NCBI RefSeq assembly: GCF_019704555.1
Contig: NZ_AP024745.1
Span: 373,501-437,500, forward strand
Source of the DNA: Actinoplanes sp. L3-i22
GTDB lineage: Bacteria > Actinomycetota > Actinomycetes > Mycobacteriales > Micromonosporaceae
DNA: 64,000 nucleotides
Reading direction: 5' to 3'
Part shown: positions 9,112 through 17,430 of the stretch, one piece after another
Position numbering within the stretch: the stretch's first letter is position 1
How the letters are laid out: every line of letters starts with the position of its first letter
Notes under the pieces: generated by a model
Told to the model about the DNA's origin: nothing
The model's database searches: none
What the model saw: the letters and a program-made list of their open reading frames with translations, nothing else
Translations under genes and position numbers: made by a program

Positions 9112-9669
9112 GTGAATTCGGATCGCCACTTCCGGGCGGGATCGTGGATGCCTCCTGCCACCGGGCGGCCACAGCGCGTAGGCTGCACGACGGTGGAGGA
9201 CAGGATCGGCCAAACCGTGCGTTCGGCTCCCAGCGGGGAGCCGAGGGCCGATGCCGCCCCGCCACGGTCCGCCTCCTCGGTCCTGCTGGACCGGACGTTC
9301 GGGGATGCCGACATCACCGTGCTGCGGCACGAGGTGACCCGCCTGCTGCCGGCGGTCGGCGTGGCCGGCGATCGCCTCTCCGGGTACGTGCTGGCGATCA
9401 ACGAAGTGATCACCAACGTCGTGCTGCACGCCGGCGGGCACGGCCGGATCGTGCTGCGGGTCGAGTCCGGCTCGGTCTGGTGCGTGGTCACCGACGCGGG
9501 CCCGGGCATCCCGGACGGTCATCAGGACAGCCACCTCCTCCCCGGTACGGAGGAGATCGGCGGCCGTGGGTTGTGGCTGGCGCACCAACTGTGCGACGAG
9601 GTGACCACGGCGACCGGGCCGATCGGCACGTCGATAGGGCTCCGAATTGATCTTGGTGGGTTGAGCTGA
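9112..9669 (+). CDS. RsbW-like ATP-binding protein (HATPase_c)
   Basis: 185 aa GHKL-fold protein of the serine-kinase/anti-sigma type. Seen: N-box N-E-V-I-T-N-V-V-L-H-A, G1 box DAGPGIPD, G2 box GGRGLWLAHQLCD. There is no phospho-acceptor His domain, so it is not a sensor kinase. Such proteins usually bind sigma factors or anti-anti-sigma partners; no partner is adjacent. Start GTG 9112 has GAGGGGGA just upstream; an in-frame GTG at 9193 (VEDRIGQ) would give a shorter protein containing the whole domain. Confidence 0.82.
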   Translation: MNSDRHFRAGSWMPPATGRPQRVGCTTVEDRIGQTVRSAPSGEPRADAAPPRSASSVLLDRTFGDADITVLRHEVTRLLPAVGVAGDRLSGYVLAINEVITNVVLHAGGHGRIVLRVESGSVWCVVTDAGPGIPDGHQDSHLLPGTEEIGGRGLWLAHQLCDEVTTATGPIGTSIGLRIDLGGLS

Positions 9670-9767
9670 AAGCTGAAACAGCAGCTTGAACGGCTTATGA
9701 AACACCCAGGAAATGTGAAGGAGCCCTTCGCCTCTCGTCGTGCGACGGGTGCGACTACATTGGGCGC

Positions 9768-10508
9768 GTGCTCGGACTTCCTTCCCAGGTGACCGCTTGC
9801 CTTTTCGATCTTGACGGGGTGCTGACTGACACCGCCCTTGTGCACAGTGCCGCGTGGAAACAAACGTTCGACACGTTCCTCCGGTCGTGGTCGGAGCGGC
9901 ATGATCAACCGTTTGTGCCGTTCGATTCCGGGGTCGACTATCACCGATACGTCGACGGCCGGCAGCGGGCCGACGGCGTCCGTACGTTCCTCGCCTCCCG
10001 GGACATCACCCTGCCCGAGGGCACGCCCGACGACGGTCCCGACCAGGACACCGTCAACGGCGTCGGCAACCGTAAGAACCTGCTCGTGCTCCAGAAGATC
10101 AAGGAAGGCGCCGTCCAGGTCTACCCCGGCTCGGTGGAGTACCTGAAGGCCGCCAAGGCCGCCGGCCTGCGCCGCGCGGTCGTGTCGGCGAGCGCCAACT
10201 GCAAAGACGTGCTCGAGGCGGCCGGCATCGCCGACCTCCTGGAGGTCCGGGTGGACGGGGTGGTCGCGCGCGAGCTGGGCCTGCCCGGCAAGCCGAAGCC
10301 GGACACCTTCCTGCACGGCGCGAAGCTCCTCGGCCTTCCGCCGGAGAGCTGCGCGGTCTACGAGGACGCCCAGGCGGGCGTGGCCGCGGGCCGGGCCGGC
10401 GGGTTCGGCCTGGTGATCGGCGTGGACCGGGTGGGCCAGGCCGACGCGCTGCGGGAGAACGGCGCCGACGTCGTTGTCACTGATCTTTCCGAACTGATCA
10501 ATCTCTAA
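9768..10508 (+). CDS. pgmB: Beta-phosphoglucomutase (HAD family)
   Basis: 246 aa HAD phosphatase-fold mutase that converts beta-glucose 1-phosphate to glucose 6-phosphate. The nucleophile and acid/base Asp pair is D14/D16 in FDLDGVLTD; later marks are VVSASANCKDVL, GKPKPDTFLHGAKLLG and the metal-binding YEDAQAGVAAGRAG. It lies 14 nt before the GH65 gene, and this pairing is the classic disaccharide phosphorolysis cassette. GTG start lacks a good ribosome site and is preceded by TACATT 6 nt upstream, so the transcript may be leaderless. Confidence 0.93.
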   Translation: MLGLPSQVTACLFDLDGVLTDTALVHSAAWKQTFDTFLRSWSERHDQPFVPFDSGVDYHRYVDGRQRADGVRTFLASRDITLPEGTPDDGPDQDTVNGVGNRKNLLVLQKIKEGAVQVYPGSVEYLKAAKAAGLRRAVVSASANCKDVLEAAGIADLLEVRVDGVVARELGLPGKPKPDTFLHGAKLLGLPPESCAVYEDAQAGVAAGRAGGFGLVIGVDRVGQADALRENGADVVVTDLSELINL

Positions 10509-10522
10509 GAAGAGGCACGACC

Positions 10523-12892
10523 GTGATCCGTGAACGGGCCTACCCCGTCGACCCCTGGCACATCCGGGAGACCCGGCTGGACCTGGACCTGCTGGCCCAG
10601 TCCGAGTCGGTGTTCGCTCTCTCGAACGGCCATATCGGGATACGCGGAAATCTGGACGAGGGCGAGCCGCACGGCCTGCCCGGGACCTATCTGAACTCGT
10701 TCTACGAGCTGCGGCCGCTGCCGCACGCCGAGGGTGGGTACGGATTCCCCGAGTCGGGCCAGACCATGGTCAACGTGACCAACGCGAAGCTGATGCGCCT
10801 GCTGGTCGACGACGAGCCGTTCGACGTCCGCTACGGCGAGCTCCGCTCGCACGAGCGGGTGCTCGACATGCGGGCCGGCACGCTGGAGCGGACCGTGGAG
10901 TGGGTCTCCCCGTCCGGGCAGGGCGTGCGGCTGCGCACGGTGCGCCTGGTCTCGTTCACCCAGCGGGCCGTGGTCGGCATGCTCTACGAGGTCGAGCCGC
11001 TGGACGGCGCGGCCCGGCTGATCCTGCAGTCCGAGCTGGTGGCGAACGAGCAGCTGCCGCCGAGCAGCAAGGACCCGCGGGTGGCGGCCGTGCTGGCCCA
11101 GCCGCTGCAGGCCGAGGAGATGCTGGAGCAGCGCTCCGGCGGCCTGCTGGTGCACCGCACCAAGGTCAGTGACCTGCGGATGGCCGCGGCCATGGAGCAC
11201 CTGGTGGAGACGCCGGGCCGGCACGCGATCACCACCGAGGGGCACGGCGACTGGCTGCGTACCACGGTGGCCTGCCGCCTGGAGCCGGGGCAGAAGCTGC
11301 GCGTGGTCAAGCTGGCGGCCTACGGCTGGTCCAGCGTCCGCTCGCTGCCGGGCCTGCGGGACCAGGTCGGCGCGGCGCTGGCCAGCGCCCGCCTGGACGG
11401 CTGGGACGGCCTGGTCCAGCAGCAGCGGGAGTACCTGGACGCGTTCTGGGACCACTCCGACGTCCGCGTCGAGGGCGACCCGGAGGTGCAGCAGGCGGTC
11501 CGGTTCGGCCTGTTCCACACGCTGCAGGCCGGCGCCCGGGCGGAGAAGCGCCCGATCGGCTCCAAGGGCCTGACCGGGCCGGGGTACGACGGCCACACGT
11601 TCTGGGACGCCGAGACGTTCGTGCTCCCGGCGCTCACCTACACCCAGCCCTCGGCGGCGGCGGACGTGCTGCGCTGGCGGCACTCGACGCTCGACCTGGC
11701 CCGGGAGCGCGCCCAGACGCTGGGGCTGCAGGGCGCCGCGTTCCCGTGGCGGACCATCCGTGGCCAGGAGTGCTCCGGGTACTGGCCGGCCGGCACCGCG
11801 GGCTTCCACATCGCCGCGGACATCGCCGACGCGGTCCGGCGGTACGTGCAGGCCACCGGCGACCTCGACTTCGAGCGTGAGGTCGGCCTGGAGCTGCTGG
11901 TGGAGACGGCGCGGCTGTGGCGCTCGCTGGGTCATCACGACCGGCACGGGCGGTTCCACATCGACGGCGTCACCGGGCCGGACGAGTACACCGCGATCGT
12001 GAACGACAACATCTACACGAACCTGATGGCGCAGCAGAACTTCATGACCGCGGTGGACGCCTGCAAGCGGCACCCGGACCTGGCGCGCCGGTTCGGGGTC
12101 GACGACGAGGAGGCGGCCTCCTGGCGGGACGCGGCGGCGGCCGTGCACATCCCGTACGACAAGGAGCTCGGCGTCCATCAGCAGTGCGAGGGCTTCACCC
12201 GGCTCCAGGAGTGGGACTTCGAGAACACCCCGCCGGAGGGTTACCCGCTGCTGCTGAACTACCCGTACTTCGATCTGTACCGCAAGCAGGTGGTCAAGCA
12301 GGCCGACCTGGTGATGGCGATGTACATCCGCGGTGACGCGTTCACCCCGGAGGAGAAGGTCCGGAACTTCGCGTACTACGACGCGCGGACCGTCCGGGAC
12401 TCGTCGCTCTCCGCCTGCATCCAGGCCGTGATGGCGGCCGAGACCGGGCACCTCGAGCTGGCCCACGACTATCTGGGCGAGGCCGCCCTGATGGACCTGC
12501 ACGACCTGCACCAGAACGCGCGGGACGGCGTGCACGTGGCGTCGCTGGCCGGCTCGTGGATCGCGCTGGTCGCCGGCCTGGGCGGGATGCGGGACTTCAA
12601 CGGCCAGCTGTCGTTCGCGCCGCGGCTGCCCAGCCGGATCAACAACCTGGACTTCTCGCTGCTCTGGCACGGCCTGCGCCTGCGGGTCAACGTCACCGCC
12701 GACGAGGTGACCTACTCCCTGCGCAACGGGGGCGGCTCGGCGCGGCTCACCCTGCTGCACCACGGCAAGGAGATCGAGGTCACCCAGGTGCGCCCGGTGT
12801 CCATGTCGATCCCGTCGGCCGGCCCGGTGGGCCCGGCGCCGACCCAGCCGGCCGGCCGCGCGCCGGTGCGGCGGGCCACGCCGCACCACTGA
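10523..12892 (+). CDS. Glycoside hydrolase family 65 phosphorylase (maltose/trehalose phosphorylase type)
   Basis: 789 aa, full GH65 size with N-terminal beta-sandwich, (alpha/alpha)6 catalytic barrel and C-terminal sheet. The general acid is Glu488 in TGPDEYTAIVNDN, and the Ser-rich phosphate site is RDSSLS at 625-630, which favours phosphorolysis over hydrolysis. Inverting phosphorylases release beta-glucose 1-phosphate, which the upstream mutase would consume. Maltose, trehalose and kojibiose are possible substrates; sequence inspection does not decide. No signal peptide. A strong terminator follows. Confidence 0.92.
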   Translation: MIRERAYPVDPWHIRETRLDLDLLAQSESVFALSNGHIGIRGNLDEGEPHGLPGTYLNSFYELRPLPHAEGGYGFPESGQTMVNVTNAKLMRLLVDDEPFDVRYGELRSHERVLDMRAGTLERTVEWVSPSGQGVRLRTVRLVSFTQRAVVGMLYEVEPLDGAARLILQSELVANEQLPPSSKDPRVAAVLAQPLQAEEMLEQRSGGLLVHRTKVSDLRMAAAMEHLVETPGRHAITTEGHGDWLRTTVACRLEPGQKLRVVKLAAYGWSSVRSLPGLRDQVGAALASARLDGWDGLVQQQREYLDAFWDHSDVRVEGDPEVQQAVRFGLFHTLQAGARAEKRPIGSKGLTGPGYDGHTFWDAETFVLPALTYTQPSAAADVLRWRHSTLDLARERAQTLGLQGAAFPWRTIRGQECSGYWPAGTAGFHIAADIADAVRRYVQATGDLDFEREVGLELLVETARLWRSLGHHDRHGRFHIDGVTGPDEYTAIVNDNIYTNLMAQQNFMTAVDACKRHPDLARRFGVDDEEAASWRDAAAAVHIPYDKELGVHQQCEGFTRLQEWDFENTPPEGYPLLLNYPYFDLYRKQVVKQADLVMAMYIRGDAFTPEEKVRNFAYYDARTVRDSSLSACIQAVMAAETGHLELAHDYLGEAALMDLHDLHQNARDGVHVASLAGSWIALVAGLGGMRDFNGQLSFAPRLPSRINNLDFSLLWHGLRLRVNVTADEVTYSLRNGGGSARLTLLHHGKEIEVTQVRPVSMSIPSAGPVGPAPTQPAGRAPVRRATPHH

Positions 12893-12910
12893 TTCTCCGG
12901 TATCAACGAG

Positions 12911-12945
12911 AAAGCCCCCGGTCCGCGAAGGACCGGGGGCTTTTT
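12911..12945. terminator. Bidirectional intrinsic terminator
   Basis: Perfect 14-bp stem AAAGCCCCCGGTCC (12911-12924) / GGACCGGGGGCTTT (12930-12943), loop GCGAA, followed by T residues. It sits between two convergent genes and can serve both. Confidence 0.95.
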
Positions 12946-12961
12946 CATGTTCGGTGCGGCG

Positions 12962-13996
12962 CTACAACAGGGACACGTGCACGTGGTCGGTGTGGTCACT
13001 CGGACCGTGGTACGCGTGCCAGTTGCCGGTCGCCGGGAACCAGATCTGTTTGTACCAGATCACGTAGTATATTCCGAGCCGGTCGGCGTTCCGGACCAGG
13101 AACGCGGTGAGGTCGTTCCCGTACCTCATCATGTCGTCGTTGTGCGCGACCGAGAAGCCACTCTTCTGCAGTGACCAGTCGCAGGCCCGGCCCTTGGGAT
13201 GCTCGAACGGACCGCCGTTGCGATGGCAGCCGACGAATCTGTTGAAGCCGGCCTTCTTCACCTCCTGGTAGAGGTGCAGAGTCCGCTTGGTGATGCAGCC
13301 GTCGGTCGTCGGGTCGTCCTGGTTGCAGGACTCCGCGGAGAAGCCGCCGTCGGAGTTGCGCGGCGCCGGGGCCGCGACCTTGGAGACCGCGTCGACGAAG
13401 CCGTTCGTGATGGTCTTGTTGATGCCGGTGCCGCCGCCGAGCAGCTCGAGCTGGCCCTCGGCCGAGTCGTGCTGCTTCTGCTGGATGGTGAGCTGGGTGG
13501 TCTGGTTCTTCAGCTCGGCGTCCAGCTTGGTCTTGCTCTCGGTGATCGTGGTGAGAGCGGTGTTCAGCTCGTTCAGCTTCGCGTCGTGCAGCTTGTTGAT
13601 CTCCTCCAGGGAGACCGCCTTCTCGATGAAGTCCGACGAGTTGTTCGCCTGGAGAAGGAAGCTCAGCGTGTTCAGCGTGCCGAACTCGTACTGCTGGCGG
13701 GCGATCGCGTTGACCTCCGGGATCAGCGCGTCACGGCGCTTCTCGGCGTCGGCGATCTGGGTGGCCAGCAGCTTCTGGTTCTTTTTCGAGGTGGCGACCG
13801 CGGCCTTGGCGTTCACGAACCGCCGGTTGGTCGCCTCGAGCTGATCGGAGAGGTCATCGCTCTCGTCCCCCTCCGCAGGGGTCGACGAGGTGCCGCTCGG
13901 AGCGGCGAGTGCCGGCGTGACCGGTGCCACGAATATCGTGGTGGCCACGAGCGGCGCCAGGGCAAGCAACAGCCACCGGCGGGGACGTGCGGTCAT
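12962..13996 (-). CDS. Secreted coiled-coil protein with LAS-like C-terminal domain (putative wall hydrolase)
   Basis: 344 aa: signal peptide (basic start, hydrophobic core, ALAAPSG cut region), long coiled coil at about 45-185 (Q/K/E/A-rich), linker, and a C-terminal domain with HPKGRACDWS and DHTDHVHVS. The His/Asp/His spacing (HxxGRAxD then HVH) recalls zinc-binding LAS peptidases such as VanY/M15, so peptidoglycan hydrolysis is a reasonable inference, not a proven one. The N-terminal coiled coil parallels RipA-type actinobacterial wall hydrolases. ATG 13996 follows AGGAAGG by 7 nt. It is 54 percent or so alike in layout to the divergent neighbour and has its own riboswitch. Confidence 0.85.
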   Translation of the reverse strand: MTARPRRWLLLALAPLVATTIFVAPVTPALAAPSGTSSTPAEGDESDDLSDQLEATNRRFVNAKAAVATSKKNQKLLATQIADAEKRRDALIPEVNAIARQQYEFGTLNTLSFLLQANNSSDFIEKAVSLEEINKLHDAKLNELNTALTTITESKTKLDAELKNQTTQLTIQQKQHDSAEGQLELLGGGTGINKTITNGFVDAVSKVAAPAPRNSDGGFSAESCNQDDPTTDGCITKRTLHLYQEVKKAGFNRFVGCHRNGGPFEHPKGRACDWSLQKSGFSVAHNDDMMRYGNDLTAFLVRNADRLGIYYVIWYKQIWFPATGNWHAYHGPSDHTDHVHVSLL

Positions 13997-14014
13997 CAAC
14001 AATCCTTCCTAGTC

Positions 14015-14129
14015 ACCGCCGACCGAGTTAGCTGACGGGTTCGGGACGGAAGCTATCCCTACCGCGTAATGCGGATTCACCCCAACTACCTGGTTCCCCG
14101 GTTCGCCTTTCGACGATTGGGCGGCGGCC
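14015..14129 (-). ncRNA. c-di-AMP riboswitch (ydaO-yuaA type), minus copy
   Basis: Read on the minus strand it contains GGGGAACCA, GGGGTGAATCCGC (14083-14071), then GTAGGGA...TCCCG and ACCCGTCAGCTAAC close to the 3' end, all conserved blocks of the ydaO family. Outer stem: CCGCC near 14128-14121 with GGCGG at 14020-14016. It ends about 20 nt before the start of the secreted coiled-coil gene. In actinobacteria this RNA class binds cyclic di-AMP and lowers expression of wall-remodelling genes. Confidence 0.93.
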
Positions 14130-14346
14130 TGCCGGCAACTCGGGGGCGGTGCCGTCCTGGCAGGACCGGCGGCCAGTTTACCTGAGATATCACTCGGCAT
14201 CAGGGTCAGGAAAACCACCAAAGCCGTTACCTTCCGACGACGTTCCGTAATGGCGTGACGACTCGTGACCGGGCCGTTGCAATAAGTGTGAGAACTGTCG
14301 ATTCCTCGATCGAGTGGGTATGGTCGGTTCCGGTTCCCGCCCGGGA

Positions 14347-14465
14347 ACCGCCGCCTAATCGCAACAACCAGCGAGCCGGGGATCCACATTTCTTCCGGGG
14401 TGAATCCGCGTCAGCGGTAGGGATTTCCTTCGTCCCGAACCCGTCAGCTAACCCGGCCGGCGGCC
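14347..14465 (+). ncRNA. c-di-AMP riboswitch (ydaO-yuaA type), plus copy
   Basis: Contains GGGGATCCA, GGGGTGAATCCGC (14397-14409), GTAGGGA...TCCCG and ACCCGTCAGCTAAC (about 14439-14452), with CCGCC (5') and GGCGG (3') able to close the outer stem. It ends 18 nt before the GTG of the downstream secreted protein. It is a near mirror image of the minus copy across about 220 bp of promoter DNA. Confidence 0.93.
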
Positions 14466-14483
14466 GACGGAAGGAAGCAGCCA

Positions 14484-15521
14484 GTGCAGCAAGTGACTGC
14501 GCGGCGACGATGGGTGGCCGTTCTCGCGCTGCTGGTCGCCGCAAGCGGGATCGCCGGTGTCGGCACACCGGCGGCCGCGGCACCCCGGCCCCTTGCCGCC
14601 CCCGGGGAGTCCGGTGACGACGGTGAGGGCGGTACCAAGTCCCTGCTCGACAAACTCGACGAGGCCTCCAAGGGTTACGTCACCGCCAAGACCAAGTTGC
14701 AGACGTCCAAGACGCAGCAGACCAAGCTCGCCGCCGCCCTCAAGCAGTTGGACGCGGCGATCGGTCCGCAGCAGGACTCGCTCAACAAGTACGCCGCGCA
14801 GGCGTACGCGATGGGCCGGCTCGGACCGCTGAGCGCGCTGCTCACCGCGGACTCCTCGGCCGGCTTCCTGGACCGCGCCCAGCTGCTGACCACCGTGGCC
14901 GAGCGGCAGAACCAGGCGATCTCCGACCTGCGGACCACCCGGGAGAATCAGGGCAAGGCCAAGACGGCGATCGACGCGACGATCATCGAGCAGCAGCGTC
15001 AGGTCAACGTGATGGCCAAGAAGAAGATCCAGGCCGAGCAGGCCCTGAAGGACGCGAACCAGGGCTCCGACTCGGGTGGCTCGGGTGACTCCTCCGGCAG
15101 CAGTTCCAACGCCGACCAGCCGTCCGGCAGCCTCTCCGGCGGGTGCACCGAGGACGACCCGACCACCACCGGCTGCATCACTCCGCGTCTGCTGTACGCG
15201 ATGAAGCAGGCGCAGAAGGCCGGTTTCACCCGGTACGTCGCCTGCTTCCGGCACCAGAACAGCGGGGAGCACCCGAAGGGCCGGGCCTGTGACTTCGCCG
15301 CCGACAAGAGCGGTTTCGGCGGGGTGGCCACCGGTGCCAGCAAGACCTACGGCACGAACCTGGCGAACTACTTCATCCACAACTCGGACACGCTCGGCGT
15401 GCTCTACGTGATCTGGTTCAAACGGATCTGGCTGCCGAGCAGTGGGTGGAAGTCGTACAGCGGGGCCGGCGGGACACCGTCGACCGACCACACGAACCAC
15501 GTACATCTGTCGGTGACCTAG
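14484..15521 (+). CDS. Secreted coiled-coil protein with LAS-like C-terminal domain, paralogue
   Basis: 345 aa with the same order as its divergent partner: signal peptide (core LALLVAASGIAGVG, cleavage near AAA-AP), coiled coil at about 50-200, Ser/Gly linker, and C-terminal domain with HPKGRACDFA and DHTNHVHLS. The linker is rich in Ser/Gly/Asp. The conserved H, D and H suggest a metal-dependent peptidoglycan peptidase, by analogy with M15/LAS enzymes. GTG start with GGAAGGAAG 6 nt upstream. Controlled by its own c-di-AMP riboswitch; a strong terminator follows. Confidence 0.85.
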   Translation: MQQVTARRRWVAVLALLVAASGIAGVGTPAAAAPRPLAAPGESGDDGEGGTKSLLDKLDEASKGYVTAKTKLQTSKTQQTKLAAALKQLDAAIGPQQDSLNKYAAQAYAMGRLGPLSALLTADSSAGFLDRAQLLTTVAERQNQAISDLRTTRENQGKAKTAIDATIIEQQRQVNVMAKKKIQAEQALKDANQGSDSGGSGDSSGSSSNADQPSGSLSGGCTEDDPTTTGCITPRLLYAMKQAQKAGFTRYVACFRHQNSGEHPKGRACDFAADKSGFGGVATGASKTYGTNLANYFIHNSDTLGVLYVIWFKRIWLPSSGWKSYSGAGGTPSTDHTNHVHLSVT

Positions 15522-15534
15522 CCGTTGACTCCAC

Positions 15535-15571
15535 AAAAAGAGCCCCGGGCCACTGGCCCGGGGCTCTTTTT
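15535..15571. terminator. Bidirectional intrinsic terminator
   Basis: Perfect 17-bp stem AAAAAGAGCCCCGGGCC (15535-15551) / GGCCCGGGGCTCTTTTT (15555-15571) with an ACT loop; A and T tracts on the two sides make it work in both directions for the convergent flanking genes. Confidence 0.96.
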
Positions 15572-15580
15572 CGACGATGC

Positions 15581-16354
15581 CTACTTCTGCATGTACGCCT
15601 CGTACTGCTGGAGGATCTCCTCGGTCGGCCCGTCGCCGCGGATCAGGCCGGACTCCAGCCAGATGACCCGCTCGCAGGTGTCCCGGATCGACTGCTCGCT
15701 GTGGCTGACCAGGAACACCGTGCCGGCCTCCTCGCGCAGCTCGCGAACCCGCTCCTCGCTGCGGCGGCGGAACTTCGCGTCACCGGTACCGAGCGCCTCG
15801 TCGATCAGCAGCACGTCGTGCTTCTTGGCCGCGGCGATCGAGAAGCGCAGCCGGGCCTGCATGCCGGACGAGTACGTCCGCATCGGGAGCGAGGCGAAGT
15901 CGCCGCGCTCGTTGATGCCCGAGAACGCGATGATCTCGTCTTTCTTCTGCTTCACGTCGGCCGGCGACATGCCCATGGCCAGGCAGCCGAGCTCGACGTT
16001 GCGCTCGCCGGGCAGGTCGTTCATCAGCGCGGCGTTGACGCCGAGCAGCGACGGCTGGCCGGCCGCGTAGATCGCGCCCTTGGACACCGGCAGCAGGCCG
16101 GCGACCGCGCGCAGCAGGGTCGACTTGCCCGAGCCGTTGCTGCCGATCAGGCCGATCGCCTCGCCCTTGTAGGCCACGAAGCTGACGCCCTTGACCGCGT
16201 GCACCTCGCGCACATTGGCCGAGTTGGTCTTGGTGACCAGCCGCTTGAAAGCCGAGAGCGGGCTGGTCTGGTTCGCGCCGATCGCCCCGACGATCTTGTA
16301 CGTGATGTGGGCGTCGTCGCAGATGACGGTCGGTTCGCGTTCGATGTCAGCCAC
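15581..16354 (-). CDS. Polysaccharide/teichoic-acid ABC exporter, ATPase subunit
   Basis: 257 aa ATPase of the RfbE/TagH/Wzt class. Walker A GSNGSGKST at 71-79, signature YSSGMQARLRFSIA, Walker B DVLLIDEALGTGD and H-loop VSHSEQS. No C-terminal carbohydrate-binding domain, so it is the short form, as in the mycobacterial galactan exporter. GTG start overlaps the last 8 bp of the permease gene. With that permease it should export a lipid-linked glycan or teichoic-acid precursor; which polymer is not shown. Confidence 0.9.
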   Translation of the reverse strand: MADIEREPTVICDDAHITYKIVGAIGANQTSPLSAFKRLVTKTNSANVREVHAVKGVSFVAYKGEAIGLIGSNGSGKSTLLRAVAGLLPVSKGAIYAAGQPSLLGVNAALMNDLPGERNVELGCLAMGMSPADVKQKKDEIIAFSGINERGDFASLPMRTYSSGMQARLRFSIAAAKKHDVLLIDEALGTGDAKFRRRSEERVRELREEAGTVFLVSHSEQSIRDTCERVIWLESGLIRGDGPTEEILQQYEAYMQK

Positions 16355-17243
16355 GGCCGTAAACCTTTTCTCCGCGCCAGAAGTAGAGGAAGCCGCCGAC
16401 GCTCACGATCGCGGTCCAGATGACGGCCTCGGTCCACAGCAGGCCGGGGGTGCCGGCCAGCTTGACGTCCTCCATCAGCGAGTGCCGGAACAGCTCGATG
16501 AAGACCAGCATCGGGTTCGCCTCGATCAGGTGAAGCTTCCAGCCGTGCAGGTGGTCGGTGAAGCGGGTCACCGGGTAGAGGACGGCCGAGCCGTACATCC
16601 AGAAACGCATGATGAACGGGATCAGCTGCTTGATGTCCCGCAGCTTCGAGCCGAGCCGCGCGAAGAACAGGGCCAGCCCGGTGTTGAAGAGGGCCAGCAG
16701 GAACATCGCCGGGAGGATCAGCAGCCACTCGACGTTGATCGGCTCGCCGGACATCAGGACGATGACGAGCAGCACGCACATGGCGGTGATGAAGTTGCGG
16801 ATCTCCACGAGGGCGACCGACAGTGGCAGGCTGCCCCGCGGGAAGTGCAGCGCCCGGATGATGCCCAGGTTCGCCGTGATCGCGTTCGCGCCCTGGCCCA
16901 CCACCTGCTGGGTGAATCCGAAGACGAAAACACCGATGCAGAGGTACGCGATGAAGTTGCCGGCGCCGGCACCGGTCCCGATGATGACGCCGAAGATGAT
17001 GTAGTAGACCAGCGCGTTCATGATCGGCGTGACGACCTGCCACAACGTGCCCAGGTTCGTGCTGCCGAGCTGTGAGGTGGTCTTCGCCTTGGCGTGGGCC
17101 GTGATGAAGTGCCGGTAGCCCCAGAGCTGACCGGCGTACTCCAACGGGCTGGCAAGTCGCCCGGAAGAGGCAAGGCCGTGCCGCTGCGCCAACTCCTTGA
17201 GGGGAGTGGCAGGAGCGGTTTCGGCAACCGCTGTCTCTGGCAT
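16347..17243 (-). CDS. Polysaccharide ABC exporter permease (ABC-2 type)
   Basis: 298 aa from ATG 17243 (MPETAVAETAP), which has GGAG 9 nt upstream; an in-frame ATG at 17321 lacks a ribosome site. An N-terminal amphipathic part ends in L-W-G-Y-R-H-F-I-T-A-H-A-K-A-K, followed by six hydrophobic segments (for instance ALVYYIIFGVIIG and LLILPAMFLLALFNTGLALFF), the ABC-2 layout of RfbD/TagG/Wzm permeases. First gene of a two-gene operon with the ATPase; divergent from a TetR regulator. Confidence 0.9.
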   Translation of the reverse strand: MPETAVAETAPATPLKELAQRHGLASSGRLASPLEYAGQLWGYRHFITAHAKAKTTSQLGSTNLGTLWQVVTPIMNALVYYIIFGVIIGTGAGAGNFIAYLCIGVFVFGFTQQVVGQGANAITANLGIIRALHFPRGSLPLSVALVEIRNFITAMCVLLVIVLMSGEPINVEWLLILPAMFLLALFNTGLALFFARLGSKLRDIKQLIPFIMRFWMYGSAVLYPVTRFTDHLHGWKLHLIEANPMLVFIELFRHSLMEDVKLAGTPGLLWTEAVIWTAIVSVGGFLYFWRGEKVYGRG

Positions 17244-17430
17244 GGGGTGGTGCTCCGATCTCGTCTGCCGGTACGAGGCTGCGGACTCCCGTGTTTCGCC
17301 GTCTGGCACAACAAGAAGCATGACAGGCGTCCGCTGACGCCGATGGTACGGGTTCGTATCGACGTCGAGGCAAAGGTATCCGACGTGGCGGCGGAACGCA
17401 ACCGTTACGTCGTAGCGCTATAGTTACCCC

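Noticed and set aside
10505..12889. Antisense 794-codon frame opposite the GH65 gene
   Set aside because: Typical shadow of a GC-rich gene; product is Arg/His/Gln-rich without domains, while the forward strand encodes a complete GH65.
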